Origin: Pseudomonas sp. JAI120
GTDB taxonomy: Bacteria; Pseudomonadota; Gammaproteobacteria; Pseudomonadales; Pseudomonadaceae
Length of the DNA stretch: 64,000 nucleotides
Reading direction: 5' to 3'
Assembly: GCF_014207255.1 (NCBI RefSeq)
Contig: NZ_JACHCZ010000006.1
Coordinates: 62,001-126,000 of the forward strand
Shown here: piece by piece, positions 34,712 through 42,270 of the stretch
Layout of the letters: each line of letters starts with the position of its first letter
How positions within the stretch are numbered: the first letter of the stretch is position 1
Program-made: the position numbers and the translations under genes
Notes under the pieces: generated by a model
Seen by the model: only the letters and a program-made list of their open reading frames with translations
Told to the model about the DNA's origin: nothing
Databases searched by the model: none

Positions 34712-35911
34712 GTGACTTACCCTGATAGCTGGACAGTGCCTGCACATGTCCCCCCCCATCTGGTGATTGATTTCGACTGCCTTCATCCGGCAGGCGCCGA
34801 GACGGACGTGCACCTCGCCTGGAAGGTGCTGCATGACGGCCCCGACATTGTCTGGTCGCCTTATAACGGCGGGCACTGGATCGCCACCCGCGCAGAGGAC
34901 ATTGAAGTCATCCAGAAAGATGGCGCTCGTTTCTCTCATCGCCTCATAAATATCCCGCCTACGCCACAAATCACTCTGGTTCCGCTGGAGTTGGACGTGC
35001 CGGAACATACGGCTTATCGAGCGTTGATCACACCGTCTTTCCTGCCGCAGGCCATTGCCTCGATGGAAGATGATATCAGGGCGCTGACGATCGAGTTGAT
35101 CGAAGGTTTTCAGGCGAACGGTCAGTGTGAGTTCGTCAACGACTTCGCCAAAATGTTGCCAATCCTGATTTTTTTACGTCTGGTGGACCTGCCCAGCAGT
35201 GATCGCCTTGAGTTGCTGACTATGGCGGAGATGGCCGTGCGCGGCACGTTGGAAGAGCGCATCGAGTCGCAGGTTTTACTGCAGCGTTACCTTGGAAATT
35301 GGATTCAGGATCGGACGCTCAACCCAGGCACCGATGTCATCAGCCTGATTGTCAATGCGCAGATCGACGGCGTCCCTATCCGGCCCGAACGCATGTTTGG
35401 CATGCTGATTGTGGTGCTGTTCGGTGGCCTGGACACCGTTGCTTCAATGATGAGTTTTATCTGTCGCTTCCTCGCCGAACACCCAACCAAACGGCAACAA
35501 CTGGTTGACGCTCCCCAATTGATTAATACCGCGGTCGACGAATTGATTCGGCGTCACGGGGTCACCAATACCGCGCGGGTCGTGACCGGCGATTTCGACT
35601 TCAAAGGTGTGCCGCTCAAAGACGGCGATCAGATTCAGGTTCCGAATGCGCTGTTCGGTCTGGATGAACGCCGCTTTACCGATCCCATGGATGTTGACTT
35701 GACCCGCAAGCCAGTGATCCACGCAGCCTTCGGCAATGGTCCGCACCGCTGCCCCGGGTCGTTTCTGGCCCGCACCGAAATCAAGGTATTCCTGCAGGAA
35801 TGGCTCAAGCGCATTCCAGACTTTCGCGTGAAACCGGGTGAGCAACCGCGTACGGCGTCAGGGGCGGTGAATGGAGTGCTTCATTTGCCGCTGGTCTGGG
35901 ACGTTAACTAA
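34712..35911 (+). CDS. Cytochrome P450, CYP101 (P450cam)-like
   Basis: The GTG start at 34712 follows GAGGAGGGAAG. The 399-residue protein follows P450cam from recall over its whole length: VPPHLVIDFD, NGGHWIATR, the helix GGLDTV with Asp241-Thr242 (Asp251-Thr252 in P450cam), HAAFGNGPHRCPG with haem ligand Cys347 and the C-terminal LPLVWD. CYP101 enzymes hydroxylate camphor, ionones and related cyclic terpenoids. It is followed 9 bp later by a rubredoxin gene rather than by a [2Fe-2S] ferredoxin. The second base of the heme loop, Pro in RCPG, differs from P450cam (LCLG). Confidence 0.9.
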   Translation: MTYPDSWTVPAHVPPHLVIDFDCLHPAGAETDVHLAWKVLHDGPDIVWSPYNGGHWIATRAEDIEVIQKDGARFSHRLINIPPTPQITLVPLELDVPEHTAYRALITPSFLPQAIASMEDDIRALTIELIEGFQANGQCEFVNDFAKMLPILIFLRLVDLPSSDRLELLTMAEMAVRGTLEERIESQVLLQRYLGNWIQDRTLNPGTDVISLIVNAQIDGVPIRPERMFGMLIVVLFGGLDTVASMMSFICRFLAEHPTKRQQLVDAPQLINTAVDELIRRHGVTNTARVVTGDFDFKGVPLKDGDQIQVPNALFGLDERRFTDPMDVDLTRKPVIHAAFGNGPHRCPGSFLARTEIKVFLQEWLKRIPDFRVKPGEQPRTASGAVNGVLHLPLVWDVN

Positions 35912-35920
35912 GGAGTCGAC

Positions 35921-36085
35921 ATGAAACAGTGGCAATGCATTTTCTGCGGTTTTTTTTATGACGAAGCCTTAGGTCTGCCCGAAGAGGGCATTGCGCCCGG
36001 GACACGCTGGGCAGATATTCCCGAAGACTGGATGTGCCCTGAATGTGGTGCCGCCAAAGTTGATTTCACCATGGTCGAAGTCTGA
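35921..36085 (+). CDS. Rubredoxin
   Basis: This 54-residue protein has two iron-binding pairs, CIFC (residues 6-9) and CPEC (39-42), and EDWMCPECG, the classical rubredoxin fold. The ATG follows AAGGAG. It is placed directly behind the CYP101-like P450, so it may be its electron donor. Rubredoxins more often serve alkane hydroxylases such as AlkB, and none is seen here. A matching rubredoxin reductase is not in the window, though the FAD reductase at 22964 belongs to a family that can reduce either carrier. Confidence 0.92.
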   Translation: MKQWQCIFCGFFYDEALGLPEEGIAPGTRWADIPEDWMCPECGAAKVDFTMVEV

Positions 36086-36148
36086 TTGTCCTGCACCTTA
36101 CAGCGATAGACGTCCAGGGCGTCAACCTACTGCCAAAAGGATACCTGA

Positions 36149-36946
36149 ATGGATTTTTCAAGTTATAAAGCGCTCAAGCTGGAACGCGATGAGAACGGTA
36201 TTTTGACGATCACCTTCAATCGCCCAGACTCACTCAATGCCGTTGATGCGGGCATGGATGAAGAATTGGGCAGAGTGTTCACCGAAGCGGGATACGACGA
36301 ACAGACCCGCGTGGTGATCCTGACCGGTGCCGGCCGTGCTTTCAGCGCGGGCGGCGACCTTGAAGAAATGCAACTGGTCATTGATGAACCCCAGCGATTC
36401 ATCGACGGCATGCGCCGTGGCAAGCAACTGCTCTTTTCGATGCTTGATTGCCCTAAACCGATTATTGCCAAAATCAACGGTCATGCCATCGGCCTGGGCG
36501 CCACCCTGGCACTCTTCTGTGACCTGACCTATGCCACGTTAACCGCCAAAATCGGTGATCCTCATGTCAGCGTGGGCTTTGTCGCGGGTGATGGCGGCGC
36601 GGCCATCTGGCCGCAACTGATCGGTTATGCGAAGGCCAAGGAGTATCTGCTGACGGGCGAGGCATTGACCGGCGAAGAGGCTGCCCGTATCGGTTTGATC
36701 AACCATGCCGTCACGGCCGAAGAGCTTGACGAAACCGTCCAGGCGATGGCGCTCAAGCTGGCCCAGGGCGCCTCGAAAGCCATCCAGTGGACCAAGCTTG
36801 CGGTCAACATCAGCCTCAAGCAGATCGTCAGCTCGGTGATTGATGCCTCGTTCGCGTATGAGGCCTTGTCCAACCAAACCGAAGATCATCAGGAAGCGGT
36901 CAATGCGTTCCGGGAAAAACGTAAACCGGTATTCAAAGGTCGCTGA
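36149..36946 (+). CDS. Enoyl-CoA hydratase/isomerase family protein
   Basis: The 265-residue crotonase has ITFNRPDSLNAVD, the oxyanion loops FSAGGDL and NGHAIGLGA, and the C-terminal HQEAVNAFREKRKPVF. The catalytic block reads PHVSVGFVAGDGGAA: a His and an Asp nine residues apart, as in the retro-Claisenase at 28865, in place of the usual PGxGGTQR. The CoA-type loop is intact, so it should act on a CoA ester. It lies 63 bp after the rubredoxin gene. Confidence 0.82.
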   Translation: MDFSSYKALKLERDENGILTITFNRPDSLNAVDAGMDEELGRVFTEAGYDEQTRVVILTGAGRAFSAGGDLEEMQLVIDEPQRFIDGMRRGKQLLFSMLDCPKPIIAKINGHAIGLGATLALFCDLTYATLTAKIGDPHVSVGFVAGDGGAAIWPQLIGYAKAKEYLLTGEALTGEEAARIGLINHAVTAEELDETVQAMALKLAQGASKAIQWTKLAVNISLKQIVSSVIDASFAYEALSNQTEDHQEAVNAFREKRKPVFKGR

Positions 36947-36976
36947 CACTCACTGTGTTGAAAAAGGGCATCTGAC

Positions 36977-37669
36977 ATGAGTAGGACGGTGGTGATTACG
37001 GGCGGCTTCGGCAGCCTGGGTGTTGCAGTAGGCCGATCATTTGCACAGGCAGGCTGGCAGGTATCGCTGGTAGATCGGGCCGCGCAGGCTCTGCCGGCGA
37101 TCAGCGCCGAGTTCAGCGGGCAGTTGTTGCTGGGCGATGTGGACCTGACGGATCTGGCAGCGGCAAACAGTGCCTTGGCCAAGGTCCAGGCGCACTTTGG
37201 CAGTGTGGATGCGCTGATTAACGTAGCGGGCGGATTTCGCTGGGAAACTCTGGAGGAGGGCGATCTGGCGACGTGGGATCTGCTGTACCAGATGAACCTG
37301 CGTACGGCCGCGACGGCCTGCAAAGCCTCACTCGCGCATCTTAAGGCGAGTGGAGCAGGGCGCATCGTCAATATTGCAGCCGGTGCTGCCAGCAAGGCAG
37401 CCTTGGGCATGGGGGCTTATGCGGCGTCCAAGGCCGGGGTGATGCGACTGACCGAGGCGGTGGCTGAAGAGCTCAAAGATCACGGGGTCACCGTCAACGC
37501 GATTTTGCCCTCGATTATCGATACGCCGCAGAACAGAGCAGACATGGCAGATGCTGACTTCACGCGATGGGTCCAACCGGCACAGATCGCGCAGGTGATT
37601 CTGTTTTTGGCGTCTGACGCAGCGTCGGCAATCACTGGCGCGTCGATTGCAGTCAACGGCAGAGTCTGA
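36977..37669 (+). CDS. SDR-family oxidoreductase
   Basis: The short 230-residue SDR has TGGFGSLGVAVG, INVAGG in place of NNAG, IAAGA and the catalytic YAASK; the C-terminus is AITGASIAVNGRV with no VDGG. It starts 30 bp after the crotonase and is the last gene of this plus-strand run. The 327 bp after it hold no recognised gene. An alcohol/ketone oxidoreductase role in the pathway is likely. Confidence 0.8.
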   Translation: MSRTVVITGGFGSLGVAVGRSFAQAGWQVSLVDRAAQALPAISAEFSGQLLLGDVDLTDLAAANSALAKVQAHFGSVDALINVAGGFRWETLEEGDLATWDLLYQMNLRTAATACKASLAHLKASGAGRIVNIAAGAASKAALGMGAYAASKAGVMRLTEAVAEELKDHGVTVNAILPSIIDTPQNRADMADADFTRWVQPAQIAQVILFLASDAASAITGASIAVNGRV

Positions 37670-37996
37670 TTTTCCGCATCCAACGCGCCGGTCAGAACTT
37701 GCAGCTCGGCGAAAGTAAGGGGGGCCTGGCTTCTCGACTATCACGGCCTGTTCACTGATGCTTTTACGCCAGACACGAATGCTAACTTTCAGGGCACGGG
37801 CGAATGCCAGGACAAACGGCACCCGATGCCCGACCTCACCAAAGGTATAGGTGAACACCGCTCAGGAAAGGCCTGTATTTTATTAGTCGACAACCAAAAT
37901 CGGCACATCTGTAAGGATTGCTGAACGAGTTAGAAGACGAGAAATCAGCCCGTTGGTGATCCCCGGCAGAAAGCCAGTTGGTTAGCCTAGAAATGA
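37670..37996. other. Gap between convergent genes
   Basis: No gene, terminator with a T-run, or repeat could be recognised in these 327 bases. A minus-strand frame through it has protein-like stretches but no known motif. Confidence 0.4.
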
Positions 37997-38797
37997 TCAA
38001 GGCTCCTTCTGTGTACGTCTTTGCTGGGCAATGAAGGCCGTCGCGAGGCTGTGGTGTTCTTCACTCAAGGTGGCCGCCAACTGCCGCCCCAAGGTCGTGT
38101 CAAGCACTTGGGCAGCGCTACGATGCAGGTAGCTGTTCATGATTTTTTTGGTTTCACGCAGTGCCTGGCTGGGTTGTTTGAGCAGCTTTTCAGCCAATGC
38201 GCGGGCTTCTTCCATGAGTTTTTCCGGCGCTACTACGCGGTTGGCCAGCCCGTAGTCCACGGCCTGCTGTGGGGTGATGCGATCGCCCGTGAAGATCAAT
38301 TCCTTGGCTCTCAATAAACTGGTGTAAAGCGGCCAGGCCACCGAAATACCGTCGCCCACGACCAAGCCGATATTGATGTGCGGCTCGGCCATGAACGATT
38401 TTTCCGACATCAGCACGATGTCGCACAGGGTGGCCATGGTCGCGCCCCATCCTACTGCCGGTCCATTCACTGCGGCGATAATCGGAATGGGCAGATCAAT
38501 GAAGCTGAGGAGGGTGCGACGGGCATTTTCCTGCACCGACCGCGCAAAGTCCGAATCTTCCAGCGTCTTGACGAAGTGCTGAAAATCACCACCGGCACTG
38601 AAGGCTCGGCCGGCACCGGTCAGGATGGCGACACGTGCTTCCCTGTCTTCGGCCAGAGCGCGAAACAGTTTTGGATAGGCGAATAACATAGCGGTAGAGG
38701 ATGCGTTGAGGTCATCAGGTCGATTGAGGGTGATCAGGCGCAAGCCGCCTTCGGCAGTCACCTGAATTTCTGGTGGCAAGTCATAAAGATTTGGCAT
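37997..38797 (-). CDS. Enoyl-CoA hydratase/isomerase family protein
   Basis: The ATG at 38797 is 6 bp behind AAGGAG; a start 30 bp earlier is less likely. The 266-residue crotonase has LITLNRPDDLNASS, FSAGGDF and NGPAVGWGA. Its catalytic block is PHINIGLVVGDGISVAW, again with His and Asp nine residues apart. It shares this block with the crotonase at 36149, so the two may be related paralogues acting on similar CoA esters. It is cotranscribed with the NmrA-like gene upstream (about 49 bp apart). Confidence 0.82.
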   Translation of the reverse strand: MPNLYDLPPEIQVTAEGGLRLITLNRPDDLNASSTAMLFAYPKLFRALAEDREARVAILTGAGRAFSAGGDFQHFVKTLEDSDFARSVQENARRTLLSFIDLPIPIIAAVNGPAVGWGATMATLCDIVLMSEKSFMAEPHINIGLVVGDGISVAWPLYTSLLRAKELIFTGDRITPQQAVDYGLANRVVAPEKLMEEARALAEKLLKQPSQALRETKKIMNSYLHRSAAQVLDTTLGRQLAATLSEEHHSLATAFIAQQRRTQKEP

Positions 38798-38845
38798 GTC
38801 TGGCTCCTTGAGAGTATGGGTGGGCACCGATAGGCGCCTGTACCA

Positions 38846-39760
38846 TCAGCCTGGAAACTCACTGATATGGTTTTTTACCCACTGCTCCAGCAGTGTAAGT
38901 GGCACTTCGTAGGCTGCCAACGCGTTAATGTCAGCGCGATAACCCACTTCGTTTGTCCACTCCTGCGAACGCACCCAACCTGGAAATAGGCCCGCCGCGA
39001 TAGCCTCGCCAGGGGAGACCGATTCACTGATGATGTTTCTGTGAAGCACACGGCTCAGCAGTGCTGCAACCTCATCCATCGACAACGCCTCATTGGCCAG
39101 ATCGATGCTTTTGCCGTTGTATCGTTCAGGGTGTTCTAACGCTGCTCGCGCAAAGGCGCCGACGTCATCGGCCGTGGTCAATTGCAGGTGGGTATTAGGA
39201 TCGAGGGCGGTGATGATTTTTCCGTCAACCAGGTGTGGAAACATGTACCGGGCTTTGGGCAGGGTGAAGTTGTCCAGCATGAAGGCCGGCTTGAGCACCG
39301 TCCAGGATGGGAATCCAGCGTGGCGAACGCGCTCCTCGATGTCCCACTTATCGGTCCAGTACTTCTGCCACCAATAGCCACTGCCCCAGCGTGCAAAGCT
39401 CGTGTGTTTGCCGGCCTCGCACACCGAGGTATGCACGAAGTGTTGAACGCCGGCCTGGTAGGCAGCCTCCACCAGCGCGAAGCCCTGCTTACGCTCGCTG
39501 TCTGTGTTGGAACTGTCCGGGATCTGTACCGAAAATACCCCATAAATACCTTGCAGTGCATTAACCAGAGACGCGGGATCGTCCATGTCGCCCGCAACAA
39601 CAGTTGCCCCTTGTTTGACCAGCGCCTGTGCAGCAGGCGAGTCAGGAGAACGCGTTAAAACTCGCACGGGATATCCAGCCGCCAGCAGCGCCCGCGCGGT
39701 AGCCCCCCCTTGGGCACCCGTACCTCCAGTGACGAGGATCGGTGAATTACGGTTGTTCAT
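38846..39760 (-). CDS. NmrA-family NAD(P)-binding protein
   Basis: The start at 39760 follows CAGGAG. The 304-residue protein has the atypical-SDR motif TGGTGAQGGATARALL, then VRVLTRSPDSPAAQAL and GDMDDPASLVNALQG, as in NmrA/HSCARG and related reductases. It lacks a classical YxxxK at the usual place. Members sense NADP(H) state or reduce small substrates such as quinones and isoflavones. Its function in this operon is unknown. Confidence 0.78.
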   Translation of the reverse strand: MNNRNSPILVTGGTGAQGGATARALLAAGYPVRVLTRSPDSPAAQALVKQGATVVAGDMDDPASLVNALQGIYGVFSVQIPDSSNTDSERKQGFALVEAAYQAGVQHFVHTSVCEAGKHTSFARWGSGYWWQKYWTDKWDIEERVRHAGFPSWTVLKPAFMLDNFTLPKARYMFPHLVDGKIITALDPNTHLQLTTADDVGAFARAALEHPERYNGKSIDLANEALSMDEVAALLSRVLHRNIISESVSPGEAIAAGLFPGWVRSQEWTNEVGYRADINALAAYEVPLTLLEQWVKNHISEFPG

Positions 39761-39790
39761 TTCAAGACTCCTGAGTCGATACATGCGGGA

Positions 39791-40555
39791 TCAGTTGGAA
39801 ACGAGAGACAGTTTTTTCGCCAGTTCAACCAGTTCGGAGCCGATGGCCAGCAGCTTTTTACGGGGCCAATCCAAGGCCAGGCCAGAGGCAGACAAACCGT
39901 ATATTTTTCCGGTGTCCCGGGTGCGAATGGGTACAGCCACGGCGTTGAATTGAGGGTGCATGACGCCAATGCTGAGGATGAATCCATACGTCTGATAGTC
40001 CGCAATCGCCCGTCGGATGTTGGCTTGGGTCGTGGGCCAATCACTGGGATGTGCTGCTTTCAGGCCCTTTATGACGTCCTCACGTTCCTCGGCCTCATAC
40101 GCCGCCAGGCACGCCCAGCCAGTAGGTGCGGTTGCCAATGGGCGGCGCGCACCGACCGGATCGTTGAAGTAAACGAAGTCACCGTGAGTGCGTTGGAGAT
40201 AGAGCATGTCCAGGCCGTCGCGAACCGACAACGAAGCACCCATCCGATAGCGCTCGGTTAACGACTGCATATAAGGCTGGGCGACCTTGGGCAGTTCGGC
40301 ACGCACCAGCGCCGCATAACCGAGCGCAAGTGCCGGTAGGCCCAAAGCTATCTTGCTGTTCTCACCCGCGCAGACCAAAAAACCTTCGCGTTCAAGCGTG
40401 TAGCACAGGCGCCAGACCGTGGGTTGTGGCAGCCCCGTCATGGCCACCAATTCACGCGCGGTCAGTTCAGGCCTGTCGTAGGTAAAACACCGTAGAATTT
40501 GTAGACCACGCGCCAGGGCGGTGACGTACTGACGGTCTTTATCGGGTTTATCCAT
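39791..40555 (-). CDS. IclR-family transcriptional regulator
   Basis: The start at 40555 is preferred because the alternative ATG at 40585 would put the palindromic site inside the gene. The 254-residue protein has the winged helix RGLQILRCFTYDRPELTARELVAMTGLPQPTVW and an effector domain with TAPTGWACLAAY. It heads a minus-strand operon with the NmrA-like and crotonase genes and is divergent from the SDR at 40672. The intergenic region has a tandem GAAC-type operator and a long inverted repeat. It may regulate itself and the island. Confidence 0.87.
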   Translation of the reverse strand: MDKPDKDRQYVTALARGLQILRCFTYDRPELTARELVAMTGLPQPTVWRLCYTLEREGFLVCAGENSKIALGLPALALGYAALVRAELPKVAQPYMQSLTERYRMGASLSVRDGLDMLYLQRTHGDFVYFNDPVGARRPLATAPTGWACLAAYEAEEREDVIKGLKAAHPSDWPTTQANIRRAIADYQTYGFILSIGVMHPQFNAVAVPIRTRDTGKIYGLSASGLALDWPRKKLLAIGSELVELAKKLSLVSN

Positions 40556-40569
40556 TTCGACATCACTCT

Positions 40570-40599
40570 GAACGATGTTCGGCATTGTAAACGACGTTC
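40570..40599. promoter_or_regulatory. Tandem GAAC-N3-GTTC operator in IclR/SDR divergent promoter
   Basis: GAACGATGTTC (40570-40580, perfect) and AAACGACGTTC (40589-40599, one mismatch) have centres 19 bp apart. The layout matches that before the P450 at 25946. Confidence 0.6.
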
Positions 40600-40614
40600 G
40601 AATAAATTACATTC

Positions 40615-40649
40615 ATTCGCACAGCAGATTCAACATTCGCTGTGCGAAT
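40615..40649. promoter_or_regulatory. 11-bp perfect inverted repeat upstream of SDR 40672
   Basis: ATTCGCACAGC and GCTGTGCGAAT flank a 13-base spacer. The right arm ends 22 bp before the SDR start. It may be a second operator or a leader hairpin. Confidence 0.5.
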
Positions 40650-40671
40650 AAATTCAGAGGATAAAAATAAG

Positions 40672-41445
40672 ATGACCTCCAGTCTGTTCGATCTCCACGG
40701 TAAAGTTGCCGTCATTACCGGCTCAAGCCGCGGCCTTGGATTTGCCAGTGCCAAAGGCATGGCAGAGCAGGGCGCTAAGGTGGTGATTTCTGGTCGTAAA
40801 GCGGACGCCTGTGAAAAGGCGGCTCAATCGATTCGCGACGCCGGAGGCGAGGCCATCGCCGTACCGTGCAACATTGGCCGCAAAGATGAACTGCAAAATC
40901 TGGTGGACACCACCCTTGCAACCTGGGGCAGGATTGACATCGTGATGGCCAATGCCGCCATCCATCCCTGGGGCGGCTCGGTCCTGGATCTACAGGACGA
41001 AACCTTCAACAAATTCATGCAGGTCAATGTGCAGAGCAGCATCTGGCTGACACAGATGACTCTGCCGGCCATGCTGGAGCGGGGTTATGGACGTTTTATC
41101 GTCGTGGCCTCGATCGTTGGTCTGCTGGGTGACCCGGTCAGTGGCACCTACGGGCTGACCAAGGCTGCGGACATGCAGATGGTGCGCAACATGGCCAATG
41201 AATTTGCCAGCCGGGGCGTGACGGCCAACTGCATCGCTCCCGGTACTTTCAAGACCGAAATGGCGCGTTCCCAGTGGGAGGATCCTGCCATGGTCGAGTG
41301 GTACAACGGGCGCAATCCCTCCAAGCGCTTTGGGGAGGCTGACGAAATCGCCGGACTTGCCGTGATGCTGGCTTCGCCGTCGGGTGGTTACATCAACGGT
41401 CAGACCATCGCAGTGGACGGCGGTCACACTGTCTCCTTTCGCTAG
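40672..41445 (+). CDS. SDR-family oxidoreductase
   Basis: The ATG at 40672 lies about 10 bp after GAGG. The 257-residue classical SDR has TGSSRGLGFASA, ANAA for NNAG, VASIVG with the catalytic Ser and YGLTK. The C-terminus is YINGQTIAVDGGHTVSFR. It is the only plus-strand gene behind the IclR-controlled promoter and the last gene of the first catabolic island. It likely oxidises an alcohol or a 3-hydroxyacyl-CoA. Confidence 0.83.
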   Translation: MTSSLFDLHGKVAVITGSSRGLGFASAKGMAEQGAKVVISGRKADACEKAAQSIRDAGGEAIAVPCNIGRKDELQNLVDTTLATWGRIDIVMANAAIHPWGGSVLDLQDETFNKFMQVNVQSSIWLTQMTLPAMLERGYGRFIVVASIVGLLGDPVSGTYGLTKAADMQMVRNMANEFASRGVTANCIAPGTFKTEMARSQWEDPAMVEWYNGRNPSKRFGEADEIAGLAVMLASPSGGYINGQTIAVDGGHTVSFR

Positions 41446-41481
41446 AGCCCTGGAACTTCGTTCTGGTGCGCAGTCCACAAG

Positions 41482-41664
41482 CTAGGTGTCGTCTTGGTCA
41501 ACTCGCTCGCACGGGACTAGATCAGGTGCTTCAATTCTTACGGCCTGGGTCTTTGTCACCACTACCGGCTTTGCCGCGCATGCCGTCAGGCAGAGGCTTT
41601 GCAGCCCAACCACGAACAGGCTTGTGTACGCCATAGAGGAAGCCATAGAGCTTGGGCCTTGCAT
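41482..41664 (-). CDS. Small lipoprotein ORF, possible phage Rz1-like spanin remnant
   Basis: The 60-residue frame has a hydrophobic stretch ending in a lipobox-like LTAC, then a short polar tail (PVVVTKTQAVRIEAPDL). This layout resembles outer-membrane spanins (Rz1) of phage or pyocin lysis cassettes. No intact endolysin or holin is nearby. It may be the scar of a lost prophage between the two catabolic groups, or a chance frame. Confidence 0.35.
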   Translation of the reverse strand: MQGPSSMASSMAYTSLFVVGLQSLCLTACAAKPVVVTKTQAVRIEAPDLVPCERVDQDDT

Positions 41665-41795
41665 CTACCTCACGATCTATCCTGTTGTTGGTCTATACGA
41701 ACACCTTCTTGGCTTTGTCTTCTGGGTTGGCCAGCCCTTTCAGCTGCCTCATCCCTCACACGCTGACGGTTAGCCACCACGAGCTTCTAATACTC

Positions 41796-41817
41796 TGTTG
41801 GCGCTGATTGAAAACTG
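41796..41817. repeat. Orphan IS21 end
   Basis: TGTTGGCGCTGATTGAAAACTG is identical, in reverse orientation, to the last 22 bases of the IS21 element at 54434-54455. No transposase gene accompanies it here, so it looks like the relic of a lost copy. Confidence 0.7.
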
Positions 41818-41955
41818 CCCCCCATCAACAGCAGCGCATTTATCTGCACACCAAAAACAGCAATGCCCATGCGCGCTTCCAACTACTCGTCAATTTGGAT
41901 CCGGCACAGCGTGTCGAATCAGTGGTAACCAAGCATCGCCAGCGGTTGTCCTCGG

Positions 41956-42207
41956 TCACCGGAACATTATCAATGTTTCTGGCCTAGCCCATGAATACTG
42001 ACGGTTCGACAACTTGTGCTGTCGACCAATGATCGCACGAGCCTCTTCAACATCTTGACGAGCCTGGGTCGAGGCCAGGTTTTCACCGATAGCTTTGCGG
42101 GCCAAGCGGTTCAACTGACCGAGTACATCCTTAGGTTTGACTACCTGGGTCAGTCTCACCACCGTGTCTTCGGGTATTTGTGAGCCAGTGCTGTCAGGAC
42201 CTGACAT
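41956..42207 (-). CDS. Hypothetical small protein
   Basis: The 83-residue frame is helical and charged (VLGQLNRLARKAIGENLAS, then ARQDVEEARAI) and looks protein-like, but I do not recognise it. It lies in the 825-bp gap between the two catabolic groups with the orphan IS21 end and the lipoprotein frame. It may be a fragment of an element that once joined here. Confidence 0.3.
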   Translation of the reverse strand: MSGPDSTGSQIPEDTVVRLTQVVKPKDVLGQLNRLARKAIGENLASTQARQDVEEARAIIGRQHKLSNRQYSWARPETLIMFR

Positions 42208-42270
42208 ATCTGTTTAAGGTGCGGCCATTAGTCAGGTGTTACTTTTTGCAAGCATCACTTTTCATGACTG

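Noticed and set aside
37328..37858. Minus-strand 176-codon frame over the gap after the SDR at 36977
   Set aside because: It overlaps the SDR by more than half, and the part in the gap has no recognisable domain.
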